From Adiantum capillus-veneris (Eukaryota; Streptophyta; Polypodiopsida; Polypodiales; Pteridaceae), in the NCBI GenBank assembly GCA_014529385.2, contig CM043959.1, positions 6,512,966 to 6,576,965 of the forward strand: a DNA stretch of 64,000 nucleotides, read 5' to 3'. The position numbers and the translations under genes are program-made. The notes below the pieces were generated by a model. That model was not told where the DNA came from. It ran no database searches and saw only the letters and a program-made list of their open reading frames with translations. This document shows, in pieces, positions 1 through 12,392 of the stretch (its first letter is position 1; the number at the start of each line of letters is the position of its first letter).

Positions 1-249
1 TGTGAGACACTTAAGGAGATATATATTGAGATGGCAGCTAGAAAGCCTTCTCCATCACCAAAACAAACAAAGCCTTTCCCAAAGCACGGACGGTTAACCC
101 CAACCCCAACCCCTACCGAAAACTAATTGATGTGGATGATGCTCCCCTTAAGTCGGTTCACTAAGCATATGTTGTACCTAGTCTACTTTGTGTCCATTGC
201 TTTGCATGGCCTTCTTTTAAAGAATTACCTACAACTTTGAAATTACAAC
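1..249. other. Gene-free flank at left edge
   Basis: No long open frame, repeat array or recognisable element is visible here. It is probably intergenic sequence downstream of the STN8-type gene. Confidence 0.5.
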
Positions 250-416
250 ACACACCCAACCCCCATAGATGGAAGCAACCCAACTCTTAAAGTGAGTCTT
301 CCCAGCCTGGTGGGAACAGCCCTTAAGGACTACATGTCATACAAGTTGTCAAGGGGATTTGAACCCAAGACCTTAGACAGAAGGGGCTCTTGCTCTACCA
401 ATTGACCTAGCACTCG
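250..416 (-). mobile_element. tRNA-derived SINE-like remnant
   Basis: On the minus strand, a box-A-like sequence (TAGGTCAATTGG, within 393-409) is followed after about 30 bp by a box-B-like sequence (GGTTCAAATCC, 355-365). This is the layout of an internal RNA polymerase III promoter. A non-tRNA body extends towards position 250. No poly-A tail or target duplication was found, so the 3' limit is approximate. A degenerate tRNA pseudogene is the alternative. Confidence 0.4.
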
Positions 417-2155
417 TTGACAATTTGCATGGCCTTTTGAGTATGTTGCTACTTTGTATTTCAATTAAGAAACAACAAGACATTATATAGAGCTGGCAAG
501 CGCACACACCTCCAAAGGCACAAGTAGATTTTGAAGTTCAATCCATGGTGAAGAAACTAAGATTCCTCAATTTGTGCTATTCTTAGTTGTTGGCTCAGCA
601 TCTGTCACAACTGATAAGAAATGGCCAATATTTCTCTCTCTAAAGAGGAAGGCTAGGATAAAGGGGCCAACAAGTGGTCTACCACCAAAGGGTGGATGAT
701 CCCATTCCCAAAATTGAGACAAAAATCGGGAATATGCTTGGAACCTTGCTTAGGTGTCCTCCCGTGATTGGCTCAAAAGCGTATTATTATTGGGGTTTGA
801 GTCTCTTATCTCTAAAAGGTTCTCAAAATTAAATTCTCAAATAGAGCACCACTGAGGGAAAAATGTCAATCTTGGTATCGTCTAATCCATCTTTTCATGA
901 GGAATCTGATGCACTCTTCAAATTTCTAATTTAGCAAGATATGCAAAATCCTCCCCAAAATTACGACTTTTATTTAAAGTGGCCTTCTATTGGCCCCTTT
1001 ACCCTAATACAAATTGAATAGGTGAATACAACAATGCTTTTGAACAGAAAACTTTTACTGAGGTTATTGTGAGGAAGTCCGCCAATGCTGCAAGAGAAAA
1101 CTTTGATTACAACATGAAGCCAACCACATTCAAGAATCTTGCAGATGAGATGCTCTATACATACAAACACAAGCTGCTGACTTTAGAACATAACTGCCTA
1201 CCACTACAATAATCAATAGATAGAGCAACAGGAGCCCTGTGTGCAAACCCTTTGATAGTCAGGGTGGAGTTTTGGCTTTAGGTGGGAGCTTTTAACAGAT
1301 TTCCATACATTCATGTACCAATGTCAACATGGAAACAGATACCTTCATATCAAAGGATATGCATACACAAAGAGACCACATTGCAACAGACTAAGACAGT
1401 AGTCAAATATAACTTTGCCACTTCCGGTCGTTGGACTCCAAGATCACACAAAGGAAACATGTTCATGGCTATTAACTGGACAACAATGCTACATACATGT
1501 CCGTCCATCGTGTTAAACTGCTACGAGAAACTCAAGATTTCGCAAAGACGACATAGATTTTCCCTTGCACTAATATTGAAAGAACAATGTGACTTGAGAA
1601 GATGTAGGGTTTTAAGACCCTCTCGATCAAGCAGAATGAATCACCTGGTTGTGAACTGCATTTGAAACAATACTCCAATGTGACCCATGGGTGCCCCATG
1701 GCAATGTGACATCCATTACCAAGGTCACCGTTGCCTTTTGAAAATCTTTCTTCGGAAAATTGGACTCTTCGAAAAAAATTATGTCAATGAGACCAAGCAG
1801 CATCTTACTGTCCTTGTACCCTCAAATTCACAACAAAATGTGTGAGAAACACTCTGTTTTTGTGGTAAAACCTTCTCACCAAGGAATATAGATTTTCATT
1901 AGGAAAAATTTACAACTACTGCTTGGGTGAATGAAAAAAATGCGTACTCACAAATGTGACTATGCCCATGGAGACGGAGCTGATCTGGAGACAAACCATC
2001 CTATTGCACAAATTTACACATGAGAGGTATTCACAACATAACGATACGAGTCTCAGGCCTGTTTTGCAGCTGCATTGAAGAAGCTGAAATCTTCGAACTT
2101 TTCAAGATCTCTGAAGCCAGAAACTAATTTCTTTCACAGAACAGGTATAGTATAT
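417..2155. other. 3' flank of the STN8-type gene, no gene seen
   Basis: Open frames here are short and resemble nothing I recognise. The part nearest 2155 presumably includes the 3' UTR of the minus-strand kinase gene. I could not identify a convincing polyadenylation signal. Confidence 0.45.
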
Positions 2156-2503
2156 CTATTTTGTTAGGGAAAGTTTGGCAAGGACTGTTGCAGCCTGGTC
2201 ACCTCCCAGTAAGAAATATGGATGTCGTAAGGCAGCTCCCGCTGATAGGCGACCCCGCCGAAGAAAACCCCTCTGGCATATAAGTTTTGTAGCCAAATCC
2301 CATCCCTTGCCCCCATCATAGTCTAAGATTTCCAGATTGGGTCTCAATCTGGTGTTTTGCCTCCATCTCTTCAAGTCATAATTCGCTTCTTCCAACTCTG
2401 CCTTGAATGATTGTAGGGCTGCTGGACTCCGCAAGCTGGTGCAGGCCATTTGCATAAGGATAATGCCTACTGAATACATGTCATATAGATCTGGGCTGTT
2501 GAA
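2156..2503 (-). CDS. STN8: STN8 exon 4 (kinase C-lobe, stop)
   Basis: The exon begins after the acceptor TTTTGCAG, in phase with exon 3, and encodes residues 409-523. It carries the C-lobe motif LYDMYSVGIILMQMA and ends in LSLTK with a TAG stop at 2156-2158. No frameshift or internal stop is present. A Copia element begins 98 bp upstream in intron 3. Confidence 0.93.
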   Translation of the reverse strand, partial: FNSPDLYDMYSVGIILMQMACTSLRSPAALQSFKAELEEANYDLKRWRQNTRLRPNLEILDYDGGKGWDLATKLICQRGFLRRGRLSAGAALRHPYFLLGGDQAATVLAKLSLTK

Positions 2504-2628
2504 CTGCAAAAGATAATAAGCTTTGAGATGATTTTGTAGTTGCATAGAAAAGTCAATCTGTAAACATATCTTAAGAAAGCTGGTGTTCAAACAGAATAAA
2601 TGCAGGGAGCGTTGCTGCAGGTAAAGGT

Positions 2629-2668
<40 letters not shown>

Positions 2669-5600
2669 GTACGCAGGTTTTTGGGGTTGCGTGTTGAAAT
2701 TATCACACGCCTTTTTTGATGTTATATTTTAATTGTATATGGGTAAAAGTATGAGAGTCACTTTAAGTGGCCCTAGGGGTGGTTCACACCCCACGAATAA
2801 AAATATGTACAAGGGTGGCCAGAGGGCCTTTAGACCCAACAACCTCCCACTTAAAGGCCCGATGTGGTACCTTTAAGCAACTCCCACTAAGCGTAAGCAA
2901 TGTCCAGCAACCATGGTATACATCAAAGAACCACAGGTTGATGCATAAGGAATACCTTTCATAGCATGGGCAGCTGTATCATCTTTTGGGCAATCTTGCT
3001 TGCTAAGCTTTGTGTGTGGAAGTAACGGCACACCAAGAGACTTAGCATCAGCCATATTAAATCTCTCAAGCACTTTTTTGATGTACATGTCTTGAGAAAG
3101 GAATAAAAGACGCTTCTTTGTATCCCTTGCAATGCGCATACCCAAAATATGTTCAGCTGCACCCAAATCTTTCATAGAGAAAGCTGAATTTTAACTCCTT
3201 TCTCAAAGCATTCAAAGTTTCTGTATGCTTGCCTGCAACCAGCATATCATCCACATATAAGACTAGGACAATAAGAGTACCATCAAGAGCCTTTTTAGTG
3301 TAAAGACAATGATCTGCATGACTGCGTTTAAACCCTTGGTTGAGCATAAAAGTATCAAACTTTTTGTACCACTGTCTAGGGGCTTGTTTCAGCCCATACA
3401 AGCTGCGTTTCAGTTTGCATACCAAATGCTCTTTCCCTCGAATGACAAAGCCCAAGGCTGCTGCATGTACAGCTCCTCATCCAAGTCACCATGAAAGAAA
3501 GCAGTGATTACATCCATTTGGTCCAACTCCAAATCCAAGAGAGCACATAAAGCAAACAAAACACGGAGCGTAGACATCTTCCACCATAGGTGAAAAGATC
3601 TCTTGGAAGTCTATGCCTTCCTTCTGTGCATAACCCTTAGCAACCAAACGTGCTTTGTACTTGGGTTTGTCATCGACACATTTGACGTTATAAACCCACT
3701 TGTTAAGAATAGCCTTCCTACCTTTGGGCAAAGGCACAAGCTCCCATGTATTGTTTGCATACAGTGACTGCATCTCAGATTCAATAGTAAGCTCCCACTT
3801 ACTTTTGTCTACACAAGATTGGGCCTCTTTGTATGTAAGAGTCTCTCCCTCATCACTCAACAAAATGCAATCCATAGATGGTTGAAACCTCTGTGGTTGC
3901 CTTCTAATACGTGTAGACCTTCTCACCCAATGATCTGCATCAACTGGTAATGGGTCTACATCATCCAGAATGTGCACACCATCAATTGGCGGCTGATTTT
4001 CAGCATTACCTCACTGCTGTAATTCATTTTCAGCATGTTGGTCACGTGGTATAATCCCATTTTGTGCATCTATTTATTGTCCATTGTCTTCTGGCAATTG
4101 CACAATAGATTGCTGCTCATTTTCAACATCAAAAGGAGTCCAATTTTCAGCCAAAGATGGCTTATGGCTAGCTGATTTTGTTGAAACTTGACCTTCTTTT
4201 TGTCAATGTCTATTGTCACAAGATGAGCAACACGTGCCAATAGAAAAGAACACTCTGAACTTTTAGCACTTCAACAACAACTGAAACCAACTGAAACTGA
4301 AAGAGAGAGAGAGCACACACAACACGGAGTGGCGGAATTCTACCCCAGAACGTATTGGCCCCAAACCTTGGCGCACCTTTCGGTATTTCTTTATAATACT
4401 TAACCTCAATACAATGCCGGTACTCGTGCTCTGCACCTTCACCCAAAAGAGTGCCAGAGACTGACCCCTCTCCACTTATTTAAAGGCGCTGCTACGTCAT
4501 TAGCTGCTTTATTTTAATGCCTTTGGGTTACTTGGGCCCCATCGGACACGGTCCCATAAGCTAGCGGGAACTTCTCTTTAAAGATAATCCACTCAGCAAG
4601 ACTTTGCAAGTTGGTAAAACTTCTTCTGCTACTTCTGCTTCTTCACTTAGGGTTTAGGCCCCTCGGCCGGGATATGCAAGTCGGCTCCGTTCTTCAGTGG
4701 CTTGACACGTCAACAATTTGTGACATCCCCCCTTCTTGAAAGAAAGTAATTGTTCGCGAGTACATCATATCTGCAAAACAACTCGAGTTAGGTCAAAAAT
4801 TACTGACGTACAATAAGTTTGCTATTTTAATTTTTTTCTATAGAAAGTTAGCTTCTCCTTTCTGCTCTTTTGATCAAGGAGTTGGCTTCTTCTTTCATCC
4901 AGATCGGAACTCTTGATATTCCGACGTAGTAAAATTAGCCCTCACACCCAGACCGCACTAATTTTCCACGGATGTCTTGATGCACTAAAATTACACACCC
5001 AAGCAATCTCATCCAATTAGGAACATTTAGTGCTTGGCACATTACAATGCAACACAAATGCTCAAATATGCATTGTTACAAGACACAACGAAGAGCGCCA
5101 CCGAGCACTCCCCCAAGACGAACAGTAAAGGTATGAAGCTACTCAACGACTACCTCCTCACTCCTCCCACAAATAACTTAAAAAAGGTCCAGGCCATGAT
5201 CTTAGAGGACTGTAAAACCAAACACTCCCCAGACTGCAATATGCGTTGCTTGAGGTTCAAGCATACAGCCAGACGCTCCCCAGCCATCGGTTTGCGTCGT
5301 TCGGAGGTTTTATAGCATACAACGAAACGCTCTCCAAACATCGTCCTGCATCGTTCTGAGGTTTTCAAACATACAACGAAATGCTCCCCAGACATCGGTC
5401 TGCGTCGTTTCGAGGTTCAAACAATACCAAAACAATATTTCTCACTTCTCCACCCGGGAGTAATATCACCAATCAATGAAACCAGTATTAAAACCATAGT
5501 CAAACAGTTCAAATCGGCACAAAGACAGGTTTAAAACAGATAGCATCTATTTCAAACAATACTTTCTCAAGCAGTGGTCACAAGTATCTTACTATAAAAA

Positions 5601-8600
5601 AACTAGAGAGTTCATTCAAGGCTTTGTTCGGACAACCAAACTTTGAGGATGACTGGCTTGCCCTTCTGTATCTCAGTGATGGTTCCGTTTCGAACCTGGA
5701 GAGTTGCATCATTCTTGTCATGCCAAGGCATGCCCAAGAGAGCGTCGTAATTGCCCAACTTCATAATGTGAAAATCGGCTTTTCCATGATAATCTTGGAT
5801 AGTCACTGGAAGAACACCAATGAGCGGTACCGCTTTCTGAGTTTGCCCCGTGGCTAGCTCAGCTTCAATTTCTCCACCCTCTGCATCATAATCAAAGTGC
5901 ATCTGCTTCAAGAATTCTGGATGGATGTAGTTCTCCATTGCTCCGGGGTCAAAGAAAATAAGGGCTTTGAACCCGTTGACTTTTCCATATGCTCGACACA
6001 ATTCATTTGTACTTTCAAGGCGTATGCCATAGATATCAATAGCGGTTGACGTGTCAGAGGTCTTTGAGGTTGGGTGAAACGAGACTCTCGAGAATTTGTT
6101 CGTTGTTGTTGAGAGTTGTGGTTAGTGGCCGGAGGTTCTTCTGTGGTAAACTCCAACTTTCCCTTCATCAGTTTGTAGCCGACCGCGACATGGTCCATAA
6201 GCTCTTGCATGGTGGAGACTTGCTTGGAGAGACAATATTCCTGCAATGGTGATGGTAGTCCAATGGTGTATCACTCACATTGGGCCTCCAAGGAAACGAT
6301 CCTAAAGAAGGACACCGGCATAAAGAAGGACACCAGAAGGTATACGTCGAGAAACCTTTGGTTATAGTCGTCCATGGTTTCAGTGGCAAGCATTTTCAAG
6401 TTGTCCCACTCTGCCAAAATCCGGACTTCAAACATGGAAGTCATGTAACTACGTGCAAAAACTATCTTGAAAGCTTGCCATGTCCTTGAAACATACAGTT
6501 GTGTCGCGATTGAACTCCACCATTGCATACCATTATCTTTAAGAAATCCCGCTGCTCGAGAAATCTTGTTTTCTTCTGTATAGTTTCCCAAAGCATAGAT
6601 GTTGTCAAATTGTTGTAGGAACTCCAATGCTTTCTTCTGATCTTTCACCCTGGAAAACATAAAAATTTGACTGCCGTGCCACCATCCTTGAAATCTTTGG
6701 GTTGGTTAGGCGCGTATCCCGGGTACAGATAATAAGGGTATCCATATGGGCTCCAACCATTGTAGCCTGGTGGCGGTGGTGGTGGGGAAGGTGGGGGCAA
6801 CGGCGGTGGCAAAGGCAGTTGCACTGGATCAAGGTCAGATGGCTGCACCATATTCTTGAAGACTCCACCGATCCGAGCATACGACAGAAAAGATTGTCGA
6901 TTGGAAGCCCTCATACTTTCCGGTGCTGAGGAGGAGCGACCACTTGAGGCATCAGAGGAGGTAACATGTAATTCAAAAATTGTTGAAAACTTTGCAGCAT
7001 CGGAAGATTCTACTGAGGATGCCGCAAAAGGATGTCGTGAAGCTTATCAGAAGAAACTGCATATATTATGCTCAATTTATGAACGCCATGTCTTGGGTTC
7101 TTTATGGCTTATGCCCTGTAAGATAGAGCGGTGAAGACGGGAGCGCGCCCGATGCGCGATGAAGTAAGGGTGGGAGTGGCTAGTAAGTCCGAGGTCGGGA
7201 CCCAAAGATACTTCAAATAAAATTCTAGTAGTCGCTAGTTTGCTCTATCTGCTCTTTTGTAGGACCGGTATGCTTTTAGAAAAGCACACGCCTGATGCTC
7301 TAATACCATTGTCACAAGACGGGCACCACGTGCCAATAGAAAAGAACAGACTGAACAGACTTTTAGCACTTCAGCAACAATTGAAAACAACTGAAACTGA
7401 AAGAGTAAGAGAGCACACGCGACACAATGGCGGAATTCCACCCCAGAGAGTATTGGCCCCCAACCTTGGTACCCCTTTCGATATTTCTTTATATTACTTG
7501 AATTCAGTACAATGCTGGTACTCACGTGCTGCACCTTCACCCAGAAGAGTGCCAGAGACTAAGCCCTCTGCACTTATTTAATGACCCTTGGCCTTAAAAA
7601 GCAATTTACATGAAAAACTTGAAACTCAAAAGCAACTAGCAAAAAGTTGGTGCTGAAAAGTAGGAAGCGCGTTTTGCAGAAATCCGTACAATTGCCACCT
7701 CAACACCACAAATCGCGGAAATCCGTACAGGCTGCCACATCAGCATGTCAACGCAATTTGCGGAGCGTCCGTACTGCTACCACATCATCAACTGCTTTAT
7801 TTTAATGTCTTTGGGTTACTTGGGCCCCATTGGACGAGGTCCCATAAGTTGGCGGGAACTTCTCTTTAAAAATAGTCCACTCGGCAAGACTTTGCAAGTT
7901 GGTAAAACCTCTTCTGTTGTTTCTGCTTCTTCACTTAGGGTTTAGGCCTCTCGGCCAGGATCTGCAAGTTGGCTCCGTTCTTTAGTGGCTTGACACGTCA
8001 GCAATTTGTGACATTTACATGTGTAGCATTTTTCAACAATTTAACCTCATTGAAAACTACATCTCGGCTGCATATTATCTTCATGTACTGAGGTATCCAA
8101 ACTCAGTAACGCATTTCTTCCTCGTCTCCATATCCCATGAAGATGCCCCTGATGGATTTCATGTCAATTTTGGTCCTCTGATCAACAAGTACATGCACAA
8201 AGGAATCGCAACCAAAGACTCGTAAATGGTCATATGAAGCCGGTTTGCCAGACCAAACCTCTTTAGGAATGCCGTTATCTAAAGCACGATTTGGAGAGCG
8301 ATTGTGCACATGAACTGCAATTTTAAGAGCCTCTCCCAAAAACTCTTGAGGGAGATTAGCTGTGGACAACGTGCATCTCACTCTCTCACAAATTGTGCAA
8401 TAATATCTTTCAGCCACACCATTAGATGATGGATTATAAGGGGCTGTTAATTCCTGCTTAATGCTTTACATCTCACAAAAACTATTAAACTCACGTGATA
8501 GATACTCTCCTCTATTATCCGTCCTAATAGCTTTCAACCTAAAGCTCTTTTGTGTGGTCACAAATGCATGAAACTTCTTGAATGAGTCAAGAACATCACT

Positions 8601-11600
8601 TTTACCTTTTAGTACATACACCCATGTCTTTCTATTGTGATCATCAAAGAAAGACACAAAGTACCGTGCACCTCCATGTGAATTCATAGACCTAGTGCAA
8701 GCTTCATAATGTACTAAATCAAGAACATGCAATTTGCGAACGACACCAGAGGAATAAGAGAACTCACTTGCCTCTTACATCAAACTTCCCCAAAGAGGAG
8801 AGAACATCAAGCCCTTTTTCACTCATATGGCCAAGTCTTTTGTGCCAAAGCTCCTTGTGGGAGTGAACTTCAGCTACATCCAAAAACTTGCCAGGTAATG
8901 CCTTGCAATGCAAATAATAAAGAGTTCCCTTCTTGCTGCCCTTTACAATCAGCATAGAGCTTTTAAGCACTTTTGAAGAGCCACCACCAAACATAGTGTG
9001 ATAACCCTTGACATCTAGCTGCCCAACTGAAAGTAGACTTTTCTTGATGCTAGGTATATACCTAACATCATGCAAAATCATCTCTTGACCATTTTCAAGC
9101 GCCAAGTGTATAGTGCCAACACCCTCAATCTCACATGCATGGTTATTGCCCAAGTAAACTTTACCCAGACTACTTGCAGTGTATGAAGCAAAAGACTCCA
9201 AAGATGGAGTAACATGAAACGAGGCACCACTGTCTACTATCCATGATTGTGACAAACCATCCTCTGCTGAAAGTAATGCATCGATTACCTTTGGTTTTGT
9301 GATATACATATCACTGGCCATTACCACACTACCATCATGAAAGCATGAGTCAACAACAAGTGCATCATCCGTAACAGCAATTTCTTCAATGACAACTCTC
9401 AAAGCAACATTTGCCTTTGCAACTTCCTTGGAGGAAGAGTTATGATCATCACTTTTAGCATCATTAGTATCCTTCTTCTTCTTGCCTTACTGTTTCTTTC
9501 TTTCAAGTTTCTCCTTGTAGTACCTGCAATCAAGCTTTTTATGCCCTTTGCGTCCACATTGATAGCATGTAACATCCTGGGACTTACCCCTGTTCTTGCT
9601 ATTGTTTGCATTATTCTTCTTTCAGACCTGCCTCTTACATTATACAGTGACCCTTTGCTTTCACCGGTGGTCTTTCTTCTAATCTCTTCATTGAGAATAG
9701 AACCTCGTACACCATCAAAAGTCAAAGCAGCATTGTTGCTCAAAGAGACAACCAAAGCTTCCTTGCTGTCAGGCAAAGTCACCAATAAGAAGATAGCCTT
9801 GAGCTTATCACTAAATGGCTGCAAGCCAGAGTCTTGCAATTGACTCAAGACATCTATAAAAGCACTCGAGTGTTCAGATGCACGCTTACACTCATCCAAC
9901 TTTATGTTTACAAGCTTCCGCTTGATTCGCAGGAGTTGTGTTCTCATACATATCTGTCAATTTCTTCCAGATAGCATAAGCGGTGTCAAGACGCTTAATG
10001 TTCGTGAGCACATCATCAGACGCCGCCATCTTGATGTTAGCAATAGCTTTCTTGTTAAGCCTAGCCCAATCACCATCTGACAAAGCTGCAGGTTTCACTT
10101 CAAAAAGTGTATCGTCACAATCTTTCAAGAATAGGATTCCCTGCATTCTATCCTTCCACAAGTCCAAGCCAGAGCCGTCAAACCTCTTGATTTCAAGGAG
10201 AGACTTTGACTCGCTGCTCGTAGACGCATTAGAGGCCATTTAGGTGCAAAAAGGACAAAACATTCACTGATGTAATTTTATGACAGCAGGCTGAAAACTG
10301 AGATTTCAGCCTCTTATAGGCTCAATACTCGGTGTAAAAGAGCAAGGGATGGTAATACAGTGTTACCGGCACTTTACCGCAAGTATACACCACTAAGGAA
10401 GGATGAGTTTCAGCAGTAAAAGCTGAAATTTCAGCACACAAATAGGACATACAATCCTTGCATGAGTACTCTCGCTTCATGTTAGGTGCAGCAGAATGAA
10501 TGTTGTATTTTCTCAAGATTAGTGATCTTTATTGCTCAAGGTTCCTTTTAGTTCTTTAGGGAAAGAGAGAGCTTTCCGTCTTGCAGAGTGTTGTGGTCAC
10601 GAACAAGTGAGTGGATATTGTGCGTGCAAATGAATGAGACTGAGAGAAGGAGAGAGAAGAGATACGACACCCGAGAGGTTGTAAAACCCTCCTCCGAAGG
10701 CCCCACTCTCGTCGGCGAGAGTAGTCTATTCTTTGATTGCACAAAGGTGTACAATGCGTATGCAATGGACTATGCAACTTGGTCTATGCCGATGACGACG
10801 ACAGGGACGACAACGACGATGACGATGACGACGATGACAACGACGACGATGGCTGAAATCTGAGATCTTCTAATCGCTGAATTTCGGGACTGTTTCGGTG
10901 GCTGAAAATGACTGTTTTTGCTGCATTTTCTTGGCTGAAAAATGAGGTTTCTTAGGGCTGAAAACTGATGGTCTTTACGGGCTGAATCTGCTACACTTTA
11001 GGTGAATAATGCCGGTCTTAATTTGCTGCTGAAATCCAAAAACGCCAGGGGCTGAAATTGGTCCTTCTGTCATCGGGGTTCTACAAATGCAAAAACGCTA
11101 GGCTGATCTGCTGTGTCGTGATGACGCCGGGGCTGATCTGCTGTGCACAAATCGCCAAGGCTGATCTGATGCAAAAACGCTAGGTCTTCTGTGGAGAAAA
11201 CGCCAAAGTAGTCGCGGGGGTTGGTCTTGCTGAGAAGTTGCATGTTGAGCAAGGTGCTCCTACTACCTCTTCTGCCAGAAAGTGCTAACTTGGGTTTGCT
11301 TATATATTAACTTAGCAAAATTGCCCTACCTACTTTTGTTGGAAAGTCACTTAAAAATAATAAGTGAAAATACCAATAAATAGGAAAATAGGCTAAATGC
11401 ACTGGAAAATTCCCCTACCTGATGCTAATGGATTCTGATGGGAATTCCGATGATCATGCTGTGTGCAACCGGAGGATATGCATCTATGCTAAGTGACTGG
11501 GCATGCACGGTCTACGAATAGACTCACAAAAGTGCCAGATCACTGCTAATCTAGACTGACTTGACTGACTGAACCCTGCTTTGGTGTAGCTTGTCCACGG

Positions 11601-12342
11601 ACACATAGGGTTGGGATGTGTCACGTGACACTTCAGCAATAGAACCAAAGTGCATATGCATCAACCTCAAATCTACAAATGTATTAAAAGCTGCTGCAAA
11701 ATGTATTTTCAGCAATGCATAAACTCAATGGCGAGTATCCCGCGTGTAAAATATATAAATGTGTGCAACATAAACTTTCGATGCCTAAAGACCTGCATTT
11801 TCCTGTAATTTTTTGAAAAACTCAAGAATAAAGCTCAAAATCTCTGCTCAAACTCTCCACAAATTGCAATGCATACACAAATGTTTGCAAATTGATGAAA
11901 TTTCAGCAAAAGCCCTAACTTTTGACCGTCTAATTTCTGAAATTTCTGCAAATTTCTGCATAACCCCCAATTTCTCTTAACCTGTAAGCGCAATTTCAAC
12001 CTGTAAAGCATCAATATGTTGTGAAATTGCTGAAATTTCAGCCACCTGCAAAATTCCCCTTTCTTCGGTGATTGATTTTGCCTGCTAATCCCTGCTTGTC
12101 ACGAAAGCGAGACTCTCACAGTCTCAAAACTTCATAAAGAAGCTATGGGTTGTAGTGAGAGGAGAGAGAAAGACGTATGGCTGAATATCATAGAGAGAGA
12201 GAGGGTGAGCTGAAATCGAAGAGAGAGAAAGCGCTTGATGTTTGCTTCCCGGCACAAAAACGTGCGCAAACCGATGCTCTGATATCAGTTTGAAGGGAGC
12301 GCTTGCTGCAGGTGAAGGTAGCGTTGGCTCTGTTCTGCAGAC

Positions 12343-12392
<50 letters not shown>

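Larger units (their letters stand above)
4214..8013 (-). mobile_element. Non-autonomous Gypsy element with gag and protease only
   Basis: The element is inserted between the integrase and reverse transcriptase parts of the Copia at 2601-12565. The LTRs (4214-4725 and 7310-8013) begin TGTCACAA and end TTGTGACA. A primer site TGGTATTAGAGC lies at 7297-7308 and a purine tract (complement of 4726-4740) at the other end. The 2.6-kb interior encodes gag and a retropepsin-like domain but no reverse transcriptase or integrase. It resembles the class called TR-GAG (terminal-repeat elements with a gag). Flanking 5-mers (TCTAT and TTTAC) agree at only 3 of 5 positions, which suggests an aged target duplication. 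Confidence 0.9.

Noticed and set aside
745-850. Second SINE-like sequence (TTGGCTCAAAAG ... GGTTTGAGTCT)
   Set aside because: Box A and box B resemblance is weak, and no body, tail or target duplication was found.
1282-1665. 127-codon plus-strand ORF
   Set aside because: The composition is that of random translation and there is no motif; it lies in the 3' flank of the kinase gene.
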